Assembly: GCA_001179505.1 (NCBI GenBank)
Contig: CDMY01000897.1
Coordinates: 170,808 to 234,807 of the forward strand
DNA from: Vitrella brassicaformis
Lineage: Eukaryota; Sar; Vitrellaceae
DNA length: 64,000 nucleotides
Direction of reading: 5' to 3'
A program made the position numbers and the translations under genes. The notes below the pieces were generated by a model. The model saw only the letters and a program-made list of their open reading frames with translations, was not told the DNA's origin and ran no database searches. The first letter of the stretch is position 1. Each line of letters starts with the position of its first letter. Shown one piece after another: positions 51,001 to 61,447 of the stretch.

Positions 51001-51967
51001 GTCACCCCCCTCTCACCTGATGCAGCGCTTCCAGTGCCTTCCTGCGGCTCTGCCTCCACGTGAGCAGCGCTTCCTCGCCATCCTCAGCAATCGTGTCGCC
51101 ACCGTCCCTCTTCCTCCTGTCGCGGTCATCACCCGCCCTCCACCGCAGTGTGAGGCTCAACGTCCACTCATACGGTTCCCGTGACCGACAACTCACTGGG
51201 TCTTCACTCCTGCGGGCCTCGTCGGTCCTCCTCTCGTTAGAAAAATCCACCTCTCGTGCTGAGCTGCCTTGCCTGTGAGATGCCGCCGCCGCTGCTGCCG
51301 TTGCGGTTCTGTGTGGTGCGGTGCGCCTGAGTTCGATAAGAGGGAGGAAGAAGAAGTGGTCTTGGAAGGCCTCCCACTCCTTGTCCCGCTCAGCCGTCAC
51401 GTCGAACCGCTCGCCGCCGTAGTAGTGCACTGCGGTGGGCGCCTCCACCTGCACGTCACTCTCCGCCAGCCGTCCATTGCCCGTAATGAGGTGCGCCGCG
51501 CCAACGCCTGCCGCCACGAGGTCGCCAGAGGGGTTGGAAAAATACACCTGAGGGTGCAGGGACTGATTGCGGAGCCAGATGATCGCGTCACGAGCATTCT
51601 GGACCGCCACCGAGCACTCCCATCGACATACGCCACTCGAGAACGGCGCAGCAGTTGCATGGGTGGCAGACAGGGCGTCCTTGAGCAGCCGTCGGGCCTT
51701 CCACAGAGGCACAGGGACTGAGCTGACGGGCACGGACGCTCCCCCCTCCTTGAGGACCGCTTGTGGGACTGCATTCTCCCCCATAAAGTCTCCGATAAAA
51801 GGGCGGCTTGCAACCGCTTTGGCAGATGTCAGCTGAAGTGTGGATTGCGCATTGAGAAGCGTTGCTGCGCTCCAGCGTTGCTGGCAACGCTTGCGTGGAT
51901 TCCCCTTTGTGGATCGTCTGGCTTCAAGCTCGCGTCGACCGCGGCATTTCGTTGCGAGCGTGGCCAA
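45016..51967 (-). CDS. PHYLLO: PHYLLO-type fusion: isochorismate synthase / MenD / MenH / MenC
   Basis: One gene encodes four steps towards phylloquinone (vitamin K1). MenF, about 51780-49500: YFSNPSGDLVAAGVGA, TVLARS, VGFVGCTPEQLL, ALAGTRPRG, ELMEDPKDRTE, LHPTAAVCGLPK, GFYAGPVG and HVFAGAGIVPGS; a full chorismate-binding domain. MenD, 49460-47540: FFVAPGSRSSP, the ThDP Glu in HDERGAAF, TADRPPELRGRG and GDVAALHDMGG. MenH, 47480-46470: VVFLHGWLGS and the nucleophile motif VGYSMGGR. MenC, 46400-45016: VVKVKVG, IRLDANQAW, EYVEEPL, ALDES and LVLKPAL. Eight exons join in phase; the central one runs 47059-50317. Stop at 45016-45018. The N-terminus is uncertain: the frame is open to 51967 without an ATG (basic, transit-peptide-like), the first ATG is 51782-51784, and an upstream exon is possible. 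Plastid location is inferred. Confidence 0.93.
51874..51891. promoter_or_regulatory. Perfect inverted repeat near the PHYLLO / lesion-inducer divergent starts
   Basis: AGCGTTGC-TG-GCAACGCT, an 8-bp palindrome with a 2-nt spacer; a partial extra copy (AGCGTTGCT) lies at 51868 upstream of it. It is promoter DNA if PHYLLO starts at 51784, or codes for its leader if the protein starts further out. Confidence 0.4.
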
Positions 51968-51979
51968 GGCTAACCAACA

Positions 51980-52806
51980 ATGGCAGTTGGCCCTGTGGGT
52001 GTCCTCGGCAGAGTGTTCTTCGTAAGCGAGATCACCACCGTCATGAATGAAGCGGAGCCGATGCGTGTACGTGTGCTGTGTGTGTGTTTCAGATAATCAT
52101 CTTCATCCTCGGAAACGTCAGATCTCTCATGGTGGGCTCCTGTGCGCGTCAGATGCGTCACCGTTCACTGGGTGTTTCTGTGTCTGTTGCAGAAATGGGA
52201 GCTCAGCATCAACCAGCCTCTCAAGGCAGGGTGGGCGATGAGGAAGCATCTATGCAAAACCGCCGTCTCAACTGGTGTGTCGTTATGCAGGGTTCCTGCT
52301 GAGTACGCTCCTGCGATTGTGGTTGGGACGGCTGTGCTGGCCTTCCTGGGCTCACTCTGCATCCTTTTCGGACAGATGAAGCCGGGGTGAGGCACGACTG
52401 CGGAGGGAATCATGCATCTATCATGGAAACATGTCGTGTGTGTGTGCGCCAGTGCCGCGTGCTACACGGTGTTCCTGATCATTGTGGGCTTCACAAAGCA
52501 CTACGGAGACTACTTGGCGGCCGAGGGAGACCCGCAGCAGCAGTGGATGACAATCGTCCAGGCACGCCTCACTCACTCAGTCTCACACGTCGATAAACCA
52601 AACACGCACTTGTTGTGTTTCTCTCTGCGCGTGAATGTGTATGGCTCGCCAGGTGTGCAAGAATTTGGCGCTGGTCGGTGCGTGCCTGATGTTCGTCGAC
52701 TACGATAGCCAAATCAGAAAGCTCCAGGCTAAGGTAAGGCGAGTGACTCACAAAGTGCAAGCTGGATCAAGGTCTGGCTTACCGTCAGGAGAAGAAGAAG
52801 GAGTGA
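51980..52806 (+). CDS. HR-like lesion-inducing protein family, DoxX-like membrane protein
   Basis: Six exons. The start ATG (51980) gives MAVGPVGVLGRVFF, joined to IIIFILGNVRSLM and KWELSINQPLKAGWAMRKHL, then the membrane spans APAIVVGTAVLAFLGSLCIL and CYTVFLIIVGFTKHYGDYL, then QVCKNLALVGACLMFVDYD. The order and spacing match plant HRLI proteins (PF05514): about four spans, a GRVLF-type start and an N-L-A-L-x-G motif before the last span. Splicing 52733-52788 gives a C-terminus KLQAKEKKKE, whose KKKE end is a dilysine ER-retrieval signal; reading through instead gives a longer tail to 52817. One intron (from about 52562) uses either a GC donor or a GT six bases upstream. Function in the family is poorly defined. 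Confidence 0.78.
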
Positions 52807-53117
52807 TGGATAGGTGATGACGAACCAATCAAAGTGCCGAGTGAATGACGAGTGAGTAGATCGACTCCTTCTCTCCTTTTTCACACGGACGCTTCCTGCT
52901 TAGTGCCACGCACGAGAGTCTTTTTCGTCCCGCTGAGTGTCCGTCCGATTTACTCACTGACTGACTGGCTGACTGTCTGTATGCATGTGAGTCTGTATGT
53001 CAGTCTGTATTTGTGTGATACATACATATGTGGCGACTCATATTCACTGGTCGATCGATCAAGCGCTGTGAGAAGCGAAGGCCGACCGAAAGAACACAAG
53101 TCACCAACACAGCCGTC
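52807..53117. other. Spacer between two same-strand genes
   Basis: About 310 bp, the only tandem (same-strand) junction in the window. It must hold the promoter of the downstream gene. CGATCGATC at 53051-53061 is the only motif I notice. No exon seen. Confidence 0.4.
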
Positions 53118-54294
53118 ATGACGCGTGCGAGTGTGTGTGTCGTTACGATTCTGCTGGCCTTGGCTGTCGTTGGCTCGCGAGCCGATGGCGTGAGCCCAGA
53201 GAGAAGAGGAGACGAGAACTTCCCGCCGAATTCTCTGCGGCCTGCAAGCAACCCACTGACATGAAAGAGCGAATCAATCGAATCGATATGTGGCGCTCAT
53301 TGGTTTGCAGGCGCCGATGGTTGATCCGGTGCGTGGCGGCCGCGGACTCATGTACCGGCCGTGGCTGGGTGAGCAGAATGAGAGGGAGACAGAGACACTC
53401 ACTCTCACATAGACACACACACAGTCAGTCACGACGGTCGTGTGTGGTGGCATTGCAATGCATTGCAGGCAAGGACATGGACGACGGTGGGAGACACAGA
53501 CACATACATACACAGACAGACAGACAGACAGACAGAGAAGGGTATATATCTGTGCGTCTCACTCAGGAGAGTTCCCCGTGCTGAATGTCGACTACGATCG
53601 GCAGATCCGCGACGTGCGCGACAGGAGAAACAGACGGGAGAGCGCAATCAAATTCAACAGAGAGCTACGAAAGCAAACATCACGACTCGGTCAGTCAGTC
53701 AACCGTCAATCACTCAGTGAGTGGACAAACACACATACAGACAGGCCACTCACTTTCTGTGTCTCTGTTCGATCAGGGTCTTGGCGGCGCAACATTCAGT
53801 TCCTCATCGACAGCCAGAAACAACGTGATGGACAGACGGCTGACACACTGACAAACAAGAGACACCAACACACTTTCTCCTCCTGTGTGTGTCATTCATT
53901 GGCCAGAGATAGAGGAGCTGACTCGCATCTTCCTGCAGGAGATGCTCCAGATGCAGCAGATCGCCCAGAACGGCCCATGATCCCACCGCAGCCGCCGTCA
54001 GAGGTACCAAACAGAGAGAGACGACAGACAGACACGCACACCATCTCCCTCTATCCCTTTCGCTGTGTGTGTGTGTGTGTGCAGTTGACGACTGGCACTG
54101 TGTTGGGTTCGAGCATCATGCAGGACAAGGAGCGTGCGCTGCTGTACAAGAGCAACCCGTCGCTGCGTGTGAGAGGTGGCGGAGTGCTGCCGACCGGGCC
54201 CCCATCTGGCCTCAATGTGGAAGGCATCACATACGACGACCCCGCACACGACACGCAAGACATCAGAGAATACATCAGCGACTCATTCGAGTGA
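53118..54294 (+). CDS. Small secreted protein of unknown function with alternative 3' reading
   Basis: The ATG at 53118 gives a signal peptide (MTRASVCVVTILLALAVVGSRADG). Spliced exons continue with GGRGLMYRPWL, GKDMDDG, VLNVDYDRQIRDVRDRRN, an Arg-rich helix and RRNIQFLIDSQKQ. At the next acceptor two AGs lie 2 nt apart (CCAG|AG|ATAG near 53905). Using the first gives a helical end IEELTRIFLQEMLQMQQIAQ and a stop at about 53979. Using the second gives a Pro-rich stretch that splices in phase (donor after 54002) to a last exon with LTTGTVLGSSIMQDKERALL and ends at 54294. I do not recognise the family. The conserved-looking last exon favours the longer form. Confidence 0.6.
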
Positions 54295-54880
54295 CTGTCT
54301 GACAGTGAGTGAGGTGAGTGCGGCCGACACGACACACACGGCGCAAGAGAGAGATGCACACTGAGGATTGAGAGGTGGGAAGGGCGGATTGACTGAATGG
54401 ATGGATGCATCGATGGACGAATGACACGTCGGCCATGAAAATGGTTAACTCGAGCCCTTGGCACCTTCTTCCACAGACACCGAAATATGCATAGGGTCCG
54501 CTCGCAGTAGAGACGCATCAGCATCGACGCGTGCACGCACCCTGGTTCGAACCAAAAAACACACACATTGGTCTCAACACGCACTTGCGCACACACCAAA
54601 AGAGGCAATGCGACACGGACGTAGCACGTGGGAGGAGAAAGGCTGCGCATGCTGGTTGAGAGAAAAGGCCCAGAGCAAGCTGATCGAGAGCGGCTGTTCG
54701 GCGGTCGAAAAACGCTTACAAGCCACGTCAATAATGCATACAGATAAATTCGTGACATGCATCTCGAATGTAGGTAGAGACATGAATGCAATGATGTTGC
54801 AAAAAAACCATTGCAAGACACATACACATAAACTTGACGACATGCAGGCCTTGTGCGCATCCACACACGCGGACTCCACG
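54295..54880. other. Convergent spacer, no gene seen
   Basis: About 590 bp between two stop codons. Unlike most spacers it is mostly unique DNA with few simple repeats. An open frame runs through on the plus strand but enters the antisense of the TPR gene and has no recognisable motif. Confidence 0.5.
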
Positions 54881-56995
54881 TCATTGTCTGGAGAAAAAAT
54901 AGTTTCCGCCTACTCCCTTGAAGCCAAAATGGTCGACTACGCGGCCCCAGTGGTCGAGGCAGGTCTCGCGATCCTTGATGTATTGAAGCGCGTCCTCACG
55001 GGAGGTCTGCCTGAGCGCGTTCTCGACGCTGAGTTCCTCGTCGTAGAGGCACGCCTCGCCGGTCGACCCGTGTGAGTCCATGCCCGTGATCTTCACCCCG
55101 ACGAAGGCGACGGTCGTCTCGCCATGCCGATGGCCATGCACGATGACGTTTCTGAAGCGGAAGCAGGGCAGGGAGGCCGGGAACGCGGTCGGTGCTGTGG
55201 GCCGGAAGTTGTCCAGCCGCCCCCAGTCCTGCAGGTAGTCGATGGTGAGGTAGTCGCCTATGTCGATGGGCTGTGTGGCAAGTGCCATGAATTTGTCGTC
55301 GGCAGGGCCGTGGTAGCCGATGGCCTCCTCATGTCGGGGCGGCTTTCCGAATGGCAGGGTATGGCGCATGGCGAAGGTGGTGAATGAGGGGTACAGCCCG
55401 ATGCCCATGCCCATGCCCGCCCGGATGACAGGGTCGCTTGTCGAATACGAGGCCTGATGAGGTGTAAGTGAGGATGGATACGGACAGAAAGGAGAATACT
55501 TGAGAAACGCACCTTGTAGGGATGGTCGTCGGGTAAGTCGCCGTAGGGGACGATGCGGAATGCCTCCTCGCCCAGCCGATACCGATCGTGTTGGGTGCCT
55601 GCCTCGTGGTCGAGGCTGTCCTCCGAGCCGGCCTCCGACTCGGTCTCCTCACCTTCGTCGACGCCGTCATGCTCACGCTCCTCCTGGGCTGGCAGACAGA
55701 GAGGGAAGGAGAACAGAGAAATGTGCTCTCCCATCGTGTGGCTGGGGGTTGTCTTAACACCTTTTGTCCTGAGCATCGCCCGGCGGTCCCTCAGCCTTGT
55801 TCTAGTGAATGGGCACACAGGCATACCCACGCAAAGGGGGATGGGCGTGTGTGCAGCGTTGTGTTGGGTTGTGTTGTGTTTGGTGTGTGTGTACCACTGC
55901 GACGGGTCGAGTTGGATGACCTTAAGGATGTCCCTGAATGCCAGCCGCCACTTGTCCTGCGACTCGTACGCAGTGCAGCGGCGGTGGTAGGCCTACACAC
56001 ACACCACAGACATGAAGGCCTGAATGCAGCGTACCGTATGTCGTGATCGCTCTAGTCACCTTGACGTATTGCTGGTCGTGCTTGATGCTCTTGGTGCAGT
56101 CCTTGATCGCTTCGTCATAGTGGCCCTGCTGCATGTGACACGCACCCCTGACCGACACACAAGACGACAGAGAACACACAGTCTGCGGCGCCCTTCTCCT
56201 CCCTCCCTCCTTGCACACACACCTGTTGGCGAGAATGATGGCTTTGAGGCCTTGCTGGTCCCGAGGACACACACGGACCGCCTCTGCCCAACGGACACAC
56301 ACCCACACCCCATACACATGTCGTGGTTCCCACCCCACCCACGCACCCACGCCCTCACCTGAGTAGAGCTTGATGGCATCGTCGTATCGCCCCTCACGAT
56401 AGTGCACGTTCCCCGCCTCCTTGAGCCGCTCGCACGCCGCCTTGTCCATCAACACCAGGGCCTTCGGGTGGCCACGCCTGGTCAGCAGCTGCCCGAATGT
56501 CTTGTAGATGCCGATGGCTAGCGGCAGCTGTCTGAAGGCCGTTGTGCTGGGGATGGTGTCCATGATGCCCTGAGGCGGCAGCCGTATCGGCAGCTGCTCC
56601 ACCACCTCGAAGTTCTTGGCCACCCGGGCGTGAAGTGCCATCGACGGCCACACGGCCGCGCCCTCCTCAAACACCCAGGCGCAGCGGGAGAGGTAGCCGA
56701 AGTAGGTGAGCCCATCGGGCATCACCACATCAGCAGGTGCATCTGTCGGGGCGCTCGTCGGGGCGGCTCCATCTGCCTCGTCATCCTGGTTGCTGTCCTC
56801 ATCTTGATGCTGCCGCTGGACGTCGAAGAGTCCGTCGAGGCCGTGGCGGGTCAGGGAGCCCTCGATGCGGCGGAGCATCACCGTGCTGTTGATGAGAGAT
56901 CCCTCAGTGCCGGAGATGCATCTGACGGGGAGCATGTCATGGATGGTGCCGAAGCGGCTGCTCCGCCACAGATCCAGGGGCACCTGATGCGACAT
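54881..56995 (-). CDS. TPR-repeat protein with a conserved-looking C-terminal domain
   Basis: Start ATG at 56993-56995 (MSHQVPLDLWRSSRFGTIHD), stop at 54881-54883. The N-terminal 200 residues include an acidic insert and a helical region with RQLPLAIGIYKTFGQLLTRRG. Then three TPR units: LKEAGNVHYREGRYDDAIKL, IILANRGACHMQQGHYDEAI and AYHRRCTAYESQDKWRLAFR, typical of co-chaperone TPR domains with the pattern of Gly, Tyr and Ala positions kept. A second acidic linker with EEREHDGVDEGEETESEAGS precedes a 170-residue C-terminal domain (GLYPSFTTFAMRHTLPFG, IDIGDYLTIDYLQDW, VIVHGHRHGETTVAFVG). DYLTIDY resembles the end of a SET domain, but the NHSCxPN motif is missing, so I do not call one. About seven exons. 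Confidence 0.72.
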
Positions 56996-57166
56996 GAGGA
57001 CTGCGAGAAATGCACGCGAGAGAGAAGTTCTGTAAGGGAAGTGTCGAAGGTGCAAGTCGGTCCAGGGTTTAGGGTCTAGGGTTCATAGGCTGACGAAGGC
57101 GAGCTCAAAACCGACGACGGGAAGATCTGCCCTTGGGATTCATTCAAAGATGCTTCTAATGCGACG
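56996..57166. promoter_or_regulatory. Divergent spacer, TPR protein / glutaminyl cyclase
   Basis: A 171-bp spacer holding a telomere-like run (AGGGTTTAGGGTCTAGGGTT, 57064-57083), GCGAGCTCA at 57099-57107 (the same 9-mer as in the inverted repeat of the cyclase/NSE3 spacer) and AGATCTGC at 57123-57130. Confidence 0.55.
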
Positions 57167-59143
57167 ATGCAGTCCCTCTTGCCCGTCATGACGCGACAAA
57201 GGTACGCGAAACAACGTCCATCTCACTAATCTCTCCTCTGTGCGTGTGTGAGCGACTCATTCATCTGGCATGCAGGAAAAGCAGCCGTCAGTCATCGACC
57301 GACTTGCCTGCCGCATCTTCCCCCGACCCGACAGCTGCCGCATTCTGGACAAAGCCAAAACTCTATGTTGCCGTCGGTGCGGCGGCGGCTGTCCTGACCG
57401 CCACTGCAGTGACGCTGCTGGTGGTCTTCCTGCAGCACCGAGATGAAGAGGTGGATGACGGCTCGGTGAGGTTTTATTCGTATGAGGTTTTGCAGCGGAT
57501 CCCTCACGTCCACAGTGTGCCACCGAGTGGAGATGCAGTAAGCGGGGTGCGGCCATTCACACAGGGGCTGTTCTTCCTCAACGAGAGTGTGGTGGTGGAG
57601 TCGGGCGGCTGGTACGGCGAGAGCATCATCAGGAAATGGGTACCTATGTGGGTCAGTGTGTGGGTCATTGAGTGGTTGGCAAATGGTCCAATCTTTGCTT
57701 TTGTTGCCTGTTGGTTTGTGCGTGTGTGCAGAGCTTCCCGAGTGGCGACACATTGGCCCATCATGACTTGTCGCCCGACCTGTTTGGCGAGGGCACGGTG
57801 AGGTTCAACGATTCCATCCTGCAGCTCACATGGTGAGGGTGGTGAGGGGAGGGGCGGGAGATGCACCAATCGCCCACGTGTGTGTGTGCAGGCGAGAGGG
57901 CCTCCTGTAAGCAATGTCGACCAACCAGAAACCACCCACCTGCTGGCAGACGGACCGCCTTCGATATGTTCAGGCTGGCGTATGACGTCGACTCCCTCAC
58001 GCCCACTCAGCAATACGCCCTGCCCTTCGTCGTAAGCACGCCCAACACACACGAAGGCAGGCAGGCAGGCATCTGTGTGTGTGTTGGTGTGTTAGGGGTG
58101 GGGACTGGCGACGGACGGCGAGAGGTTGTGGGCAACGACAGGAGACTCCTTCCTGCGGACCATCACACTCCAGGAGCAGAGGGGCGACGTGCCTGCACAG
58201 GTGCACGTCACCAACAGAACCAAGGTCAGTGCAGTGCGCTGCGCGTGTGGGCGGGTGGTAAGACCGACACGGACAGACACACAGTCTGGTAGATGGTTGG
58301 TTCTGCTGATTGGCCGGCCAGATTGTGTGTCTGGGGCGGACGGTGTCGCGCGTCAACGAACTTGAAGTGAGTGAATGCATTGCAAGGCTGCCTCGACGTG
58401 TGGGGTGGATGGGTCGAGGGTGTGCAGTACTGGGAGGGCCGTATATGGGGCAATGCGTTCGGCGAGACCTACGTGCTGGAGATCGACCCACACACAGGCC
58501 AGTGCACCAGGTGAGTGAGGTGCCTACACACACATACACACACACGCAAGTGTGTCGACCGTGTGTGTGCCTTTGTGCAGCATGGTGAGTCTGAAAGGGC
58601 TGTATGACCCCGCCACGTCAGCCTACGTCACAACGCACGACCTGGGGTACAGTCAGGACACGCACCCACATGGACGGACACACTCACACAAATAGTTATG
58701 ATGGAGATACCGATGGCTGGCTGGGATGATCTGTGCTGTGCTCGTGTCCGGCTGGCTGCCAACAGGAATGACGTGTTGAATGGCATCGCACACCACACAT
58801 CACTCGGACCACAGAGGTGACTGACTGACGGAAATGACTGACACGCCCGACGAACGAGTCTCTCAAGCCCCCACACCACACCACAGCCACCACCGACCTG
58901 TCTGCCTACCTGCCTGTGTGTGAATAATGTATGTGTGTGTAGGATGCTCGTGACGGGCAAGAGGTGGCCCTTCCTGTGGGTCATCAAACTCAAACCAGGT
59001 CGGTAGGTGATCGACACACACAGGTGGTGTCTGTATGGGTGCGTCTGTCTGTCTGTCTGCCTGTCTGTGTATGTGCAGTGCGTCCGAGTGAGCCCATATC
59101 GAGATGGAGCGACATCCGGACCAAGCTAAAGGGATTCTTGTAA
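57167..59143 (+). CDS. Membrane-anchored glutaminyl-peptide cyclotransferase (plant/bacterial type)
   Basis: About ten exons from ATG 57167 (MQSLLPVMTRQR, spliced to KSSRQSSTDL) to TAA 59141-59143. A single N-terminal membrane span (LYVAVGAAAAVLTATAVTLL) predicts a type II protein with the enzyme in the secretory lumen. The beta-propeller motifs of plant and bacterial glutamine cyclotransferases are all present: RPFTQGLFFLNE, VVESGGWYGESIIRKW, LWATTGDSFL, VNELEYWEGRIWGNAFGETY, VLEIDPHTGQC, NDVLNGIAHH and MLVTGKRWPFLWVIKL. The enzyme turns N-terminal Gln into pyroglutamate, stabilising secreted proteins. It is not related in fold to the zinc-dependent animal enzyme. Exons are interrupted by introns of about 60-130 bp carrying (CA)n. 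Confidence 0.93.
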
Positions 59144-60449
59144 GATAGTGGGCTGTCAATGAATTAGTCACTGAGGCGACTGCCTGCCTGACGCGATATG
59201 CGTCAAATACAGATTAGTGGTGTGTGTTTATGTGTGTGGATAGTGTCCATTTGGCATCGATTGATTGGCATGAACGCATCACTTCGTGGGCACAACACGT
59301 CGGCATGGCATGGTCGGTACCATGCTCTCCATGATCACACTCACTCACTCATGCAGCAACAATACATACACCATCCATCCACCGTACACCATGTGTGTTG
59401 TCTGTCAATTCGCATCTGTCTGTCCGTCACCTCACACGCATGCCAGCCGCACACCGACGCCAAACGGACGACACGAGGGAAGGCACCATTCACACACACA
59501 CACACTCTATCCATTCCATGGCGTCGCATGAGTCAGCTGCATCACTCACACTCAGATGAGTTTCCACTCGTCAGTCAGGCGATCTGTGATAGCTATTCCC
59601 CCACCTTACTTAGCACTGACACACGCCATGCATGCCGTACACACACCAACAGCAGCCACATGAAGCCCCCGGTCCCCGTCCCCCCGCCGCACTGCACGGC
59701 GTATCTCTGTGGGTGGCGAAGGAATCACAAACAGGCAAAGCGACACTGGAGACACCACAAACGTATGTATGCACACAATGACATCTCCCTCCCTCCCTCC
59801 CTCCCTCTCTGTCTTGTGTGTGTGCGCCCGGAAGAAGGAAAGATGAGGCAGCGATGGTGAGGCAGACACCGGGCAGACACACGAACACGTACCCAGCTAG
59901 ATGCCCTGTTGAATGGATGGACGGTTGGTGTGATTGAGGCGAGAAACGCCACGCCCAGCCATCGCCAAAGAGAGCGACAACAGGCCACACATACACACAT
60001 TGGGGGAGCGATGAGGCACCAGCAAAGCATGACATTACATGCCACAATTGCCCAGCGAGTGTGCCATGTAATCTACCTCTTAGCAGTATTGTGGCCGTGT
60101 TCGTGCTCGTGCTCTGCACAGTGCACCATCCGACCGCCCGACTATGTGTGTGTGTGTTGTTCTGTCTGCCGCAGTAAGTCAAATCGCATATGTGTGTCTT
60201 CCATCCCGTCACCCCCACGCACGCACACCCAGCAAGGGGGACAAAAAAGAGGAAGACACCATCCCATCACTGACACCATCCACTCCATTGCATTGCACCG
60301 GTCACTAGCGAGGCAGCTGCATCGCACAACACACATGAGTTGTCACTAGCTAAGCGGCACACAGACATTCTCGACAACAAGAACGACAAAACACGGCACA
60401 CTTGTTACGCGTGGGTAGCCGACACGTAGAGAGTGGCCGTCCATGTCTC
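59144..60449. other. Convergent spacer, repeats only
   Basis: About 1.3 kb between stop codons. It contains (CACT)n near 59338-59350, (CA)n near 59490-59505, (CCCT)n near 59788-59808 and many CACACA tracts. I find no exon with splice support. Confidence 0.6.
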
Positions 60450-60686
60450 TCAGGAGTATCTTGGCGAGAGGCAGCTGGCGAACCAGGAGAGCGGGTTCAA
60501 CCACGAGAACGCCCCCGCCTTCTTGTCAACCTCTGGCACCTGCACAAGCACAACGGCCGAGAGGGAACCACACATTTGACTGCATGCTGTGTGTGCTGTT
60601 CTGAAGGCGTTCGTACGTTGTTGGTGAGCTTCGATGAGGTATGGAGGGAGGGGATTGCCGCTGGTTTGACGGTCTCGGCCATCTCC

Positions 60687-60717
<31 letters not shown>

Positions 60718-61128
60718 AGCAGACCACACATCATGAGCCCGATGGATAAGCGGCATGCAGCCCCATATATCAGTGTTTCTGCAGTGCATGCAATGTGTAA
60801 TCCCCTTCTGCCTATTCTGATGTGCAGTCCGCTTACGTCTTGGCCTATCCCGAATATTTCTACGTCATCCAGCTCCTCGAACGCGTTTCTCAGGGCGCCT
60901 GCTGCTGCCCGTGACGGGCGTCAGTGGACCAGGGAAGGTGAGCATCGCCTTGACGAGCTCCTGCTGCTGCAGGGGGTCGGTCCAGCCCAGGGCCTTGATG
61001 AGCTCCAGCAGGTCGGCCTCGCTCATGCCGCCGTAGGTGCGGCCGTGGGCAGGGGCGGCGTAGTAGTACTCCGTCTCGCACACGGAGCTGGCCGCTGAGC
61101 TTGTGGGGCTCGGGGGGGAGTAGTACAT
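60450..61128 (-). CDS. Small protein of unknown function
   Basis: Start ATG at 61126-61128 (MYYSPPSPTSSAASS). The frame continues with ETEYYYAAPAHGRTYGG, a helical MSEADLLELIKALGWTDPLQ and QQELVKAMLTFPG. Read without splicing it stops at 60865 after 87 residues. Alternatively a very short (31-nt) intron joins FPG to ALRNAFEELDDVEIFGIGQD, and two more exons follow in phase: MAETVKPAAIPSLHTSSKLT (60685-60620) and VPEVDKKAGAFSWLNPLSWF (60542-60450, stop at 60450). The second form looks more protein-like but needs the tiny intron. No family is recognised. Divergent from the gene at 61448. Confidence 0.5.
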
Positions 61129-61447
61129 GACTGAAAGATGGCGACTGGTCGGCGATGCAGATGGCTTGCTGCAGCGACGCAGGGGGCGTGAAGAGGTGTT
61201 CTTTGAACGAGGGCTCACTTTCGAGACTCCAGGCCCCCACCCTGGCCGCGAAACACCGACAGTGAAAAAAGGCTCTTTGATATCTCTTTAGACGGCATCA
61301 GAGGACATCTAGCTGGTGCCCTGCTCCACAAATTCATTCGATTCGGCGTTGATCTCCTTCAATCAGTCGCATTCAGTGACTGTCGCACTTTCAGTCTCAC
61401 TTGCCGTCCCCCCCCCCCTCTGCGTCATCGGCCTTTGAGCTGTCATT
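61129..61447. promoter_or_regulatory. Divergent spacer between two small unknown genes
   Basis: About 320 bp between opposing starts. No simple repeats except a poly-C run at 61411-61419, and no AGATCT. A minus-strand open frame from 61240 overlaps the 5' side and may be an alternative first exon. Confidence 0.4.

Noticed and set aside
54520-54570. GGTTCGAACC, similar to a tRNA T-loop / B box
   Set aside because: The flanking bases do not form a five-pair T stem on either strand and no A box or acceptor stem is found upstream.
54881-55440. SET domain at the end of the TPR protein
   Set aside because: Only DYLTIDY resembles SET; the NHSCxPN motif, the GxG start and post-SET cysteines are absent.
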